From: a virus
Direction: 5' to 3' (one strand)
Length of the DNA stretch: 51,691 nucleotides
IMG/VR virus record: IMGVR_UViG_3300020596_000030
Coordinates: 1-51,691 of that record
Shown: in pieces, positions 50,457 through 51,691 of the stretch
Position numbering within the stretch: position 1 is the first letter of the stretch
How the letters are laid out: each line of letters opens with the position of its first letter
Notes under the pieces: generated by a model
The model's database searches: none
Seen by the model: only the letters and a program-made list of their open reading frames with translations
Told to the model about the DNA's origin: nothing
Program-made: the position numbers and the translations under genes

Positions 50457-50690
50457 TCAAAATTGATTAGTACGAGAAATAACTTTTTTAATAGCGCGAT
50501 ACTGATTTTTAGCAGCGTTTACAATACTAATTCGCTCCACAGGAGTAGTTGTGACGATTTCCTTACCTTCAGCGTCGGTAGTGAGATTGTAGGTTAGCTT
50601 AGTCACTTTATTGCTAACACGATAGTCAGGCACTACAGGTAGTTTAAGTTTAAGTGCTTTGCGAATTTTCTTGGCTTTTTTTGCGTTCAT
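50457..50690 (-). CDS. Unknown 77-residue basic protein
   Basis: Lys/Arg-rich, especially at the N-terminus (NAKKAKKIRKALKLK), suggesting nucleic-acid binding. Directly upstream of the recombinase gene. No known family. Confidence 0.55.
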   Translation of the reverse strand: MNAKKAKKIRKALKLKLPVVPDYRVSNKVTKLTYNLTTDAEGKEIVTTTPVERISIVNAAKNQYRAIKKVISRTNQF

Positions 50691-50691
50691 A

Positions 50692-50898
50692 TTAAAATCC
50701 TTTGTTTTGTTTAATGGCCCATTGAGGAATAGAGCGAAGTTTATAGTCAGGTACTAGTTCTTCTTTACCCAAAAGATCGAAGTCATATGCTTGAAGGTGA
50801 CCACCCTTGCAATACATATAGTTGCTACAGATTTTTAGACCATCTCCATGTTTTTCCACTATTTCTTTCAGAGAATAGAACAGAATAATTGTTTCCAT
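50692..50898 (-). CDS. Unknown 68-residue protein
   Basis: ATG at 50898 has AAGGAG six bases ahead; an ATG two codons earlier is too close to that site. Mixed alpha/beta with CSNYMYCKGGH, a possible metal or disulphide pair. Confidence 0.55.
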   Translation of the reverse strand: METIILFYSLKEIVEKHGDGLKICSNYMYCKGGHLQAYDFDLLGKEELVPDYKLRSIPQWAIKQNKGF

Positions 50899-50911
50899 AA
50901 GCATCTCCTTT

Positions 50912-51322
50912 TTAAGCACCAGTTACTTGTTTAAGAAATTTAATATTTAAGGCTTGTTGTTGTTTAACACCATCATAGGTGTCACCGTATACTATAGCAA
51001 AATTGGTAGCATGGGCAGAGGTGGAAGTGCTGGCAGCACCGGCAGCATAGAAAGCAGAATGGTCAGCGGCAGCAAGGGCAGCATGGGCCGCATAGCGGGC
51101 AGCAAGGGCAGCATATTCGGCACCACTAGAGTCATATACTGTACTGTAGGCAGCATCATAGGCATCATAGGCAGCGGCAGCATAACTCTCAACCCCTAAC
51201 CTTTCAGTATCAGTCAAACTATTGAAATCATTAACAGATTTAAGAAAATCGATGCAATTACTAAGACATTTATTGCCTGGGCACTGTTCTTCAAACATAT
51301 GTACAACACATATGAACAACAC
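50912..51322 (-). CDS. Imm5-like paralogue 2, 3' part after frameshift
   Basis: Holds HMFEEQCPGNKCLSNCIDFL and the Ala/Tyr-rich helix, ending LNIKFLKQV like the intact copy at 30160. In frame only from a GTG at 51322 or the ATG at 51298. Removing one 13-base unit at 51296-51321 joins it to the 5' part, giving a 200-residue protein close in length to the intact copy. Confidence 0.6.
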   Translation of the reverse strand: MLFICVVHMFEEQCPGNKCLSNCIDFLKSVNDFNSLTDTERLGVESYAAAAYDAYDAAYSTVYDSSGAEYAALAARYAAHAALAAADHSAFYAAGAASTSTSAHATNFAIVYGDTYDGVKQQQALNIKFLKQVTGA

Positions 51323-51527
51323 TTTCAGCGCATAGCGTTGCCCACTTAACAGCTTGATTCTTGGTTAAAACCTTTTCTGCAACCCAAACTTTATCGTCGT
51401 AGTCAAGATTAGGTAAGTCTAGGAATTCACTAAAGCTTCCATCAAAATCTCCACTATGCCTTAGAAAACGCTTATAAATTCCAACACAAGGTCTAAGACT
51501 TTTCAGGAATTCTTTGTTAATTTGCAT
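51291..51527 (-). CDS. Imm5-like paralogue 2, 5' part, frameshifted
   Basis: Begins QINKEFLKSLRPC and runs to KWATLCAESVVHM exactly as the copy at 30160, then leaves frame within a 13-base tandem repeat and stops. The N-terminal ten residues are identical between the two paralogues, so the copies are fairly recent relatives. Confidence 0.65.
   Translation of the reverse strand: MQINKEFLKSLRPCVGIYKRFLRHSGDFDGSFSEFLDLPNLDYDDKVWVAEKVLTKNQAVKWATLCAESVVHMCCTYV
51296..51321. repeat. 13-bp tandem repeat causing frameshift
   Basis: Two units, CATATGTACAACA (51296-51308) and CATATGAACAACA (51309-51321), 12 of 13 identical. The intact paralogue has one unit at this place. 13 is not a multiple of three, so the frame breaks. 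Confidence 0.75.
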
Positions 51528-51560
51528 AAATATATCCCAGCCTCTCTTAACCTATTGTTA

Positions 51561-51573
51561 CATATAATACCAG
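51561..51573 (-). promoter_or_regulatory. Leftward extended -10 promoter CTGGTATTATATG
   Basis: Minus-strand TGGTATTATA, 34 bases ahead of the Imm5-like paralogue 2 start. A weak -35 (TTTGTA) lies 17 bases upstream. Confidence 0.55.
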
Positions 51574-51585
51574 ACATGTCAGCCC

Positions 51586-51691
51586 TTACAAACTAGAAGC
51601 CATTCTCAAAAACTGAAGATTCAAGGCTTGTTGATTTTGCCAAGCGTCATCATTAATAGAATTACTGGCAGAGCGGACAGCATTGGCAGCA
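51586..51691 (-). CDS. Imm5-like paralogue 3, C-terminal end, cut by window edge
   Basis: The last 34 residues of a third family member: Ala/Ser-rich helix, then DAWQNQQALNLQFLRM, matching the QALNIKFLKQV ends of the other two. The rest lies beyond the window. Confidence 0.5.
   Translation of the reverse strand, partial: AANAVRSASNSINDDAWQNQQALNLQFLRMASSL

Noticed and set aside
1-51691. tRNA genes, integrase, transposase or insertion sequence
   Set aside because: No cloverleaf-like segment, recombinase motif or terminal inverted repeats with target duplication were noticed by eye; a tRNA scan was not possible.

Overview
This window looks like part of the genome of a large contractile-tailed (myovirus-type) phage, strictly lytic as far as the window shows, infecting a Gram-negative host. 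The evidence is a run of tail and baseplate genes (tape measure, hub, spike, a LysM/gp25-type wedge protein, a giant baseplate-J protein, tail fibres), a replication and nucleotide-metabolism set (RecA/UvsX-like recombinase, DnaB-type helicase, AEP-type primase, ThyX, dUTPase, dNMP kinase, GMP reductase), tight ATGA/GTGA/TAATG gene overlaps, and several small lipoproteins with lipoboxes that only make sense with an outer membrane. No integrase, transposase, tRNA, rRNA or CRISPR array was seen. The host genus cannot be named from the sequence.

Layout. 1-3.2 kb: a metallophosphoesterase and a string of very small genes (membrane peptides, Cys-pair proteins, a type-1-copper cupredoxin, a lipoprotein). 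3.3-8.7 kb: tape measure, baseplate hub and spike. 8.7-13.4 kb: a second dense cluster of small unknown genes, including an HTH protein behind a promoter-terminator pair. 13.4-14.65 kb: a circularly permuted DNA cytosine-C5 methyltransferase split by an exact 122-bp tandem duplication. 14.7-17 kb: MgtC-like membrane protein, CYTH enzyme, dNMP kinase, dUTPase. 17-18.3 kb: an unknown, possibly structural protein. 18.3-19.25 kb: a leftward island with a lipoprotein zinc protease. 19.35-30.0 kb: baseplate wedge genes. 30.0-30.8 kb: a leftward Ala/Tyr-rich Imm5-like gene and a small gene. 30.9-40.3 kb: tail fibres, ending with three tandem paralogues that carry six-repeat propeller-like domains. 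40.4-41.6 kb: two unknown rightward genes. From 41.6 kb to the end everything runs leftward: lipoprotein, GMP reductase, ThyX, unknowns, a circularly permuted metallophosphoesterase, ClpP, primase, helicase, a possible sigma-like protein, the recombinase, and two more Imm5-like copies (one frameshifted, one cut by the window edge).

Transcription seems to rest on a repeated extended -10 promoter (consensus GTGGTATTATAA) found at twelve places on both strands, always just ahead of a gene or gene group, plus one canonical TTGACA-17-TAATAT promoter. A second shared word, CAATCTTT, lies ahead of four structural units.

Most notable: (i) two enzymes of unrelated families are circularly permuted, the C5 methyltransferase and a calcineurin-like phosphoesterase; (ii) three genes are thrown out of frame by short tandem-repeat changes (a 122-bp duplication, a 13-bp duplication, and a TCAA repeat that looks one unit short), each exactly reversible by gain or loss of one unit. 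Together they suggest a genome shaped by tandem duplication, possibly with on/off switching, unless read or assembly errors explain them. Accessory cargo (cupredoxin, MgtC, lipoprotein protease, Imm5-like proteins, CYTH enzyme) is unusual for a phage.
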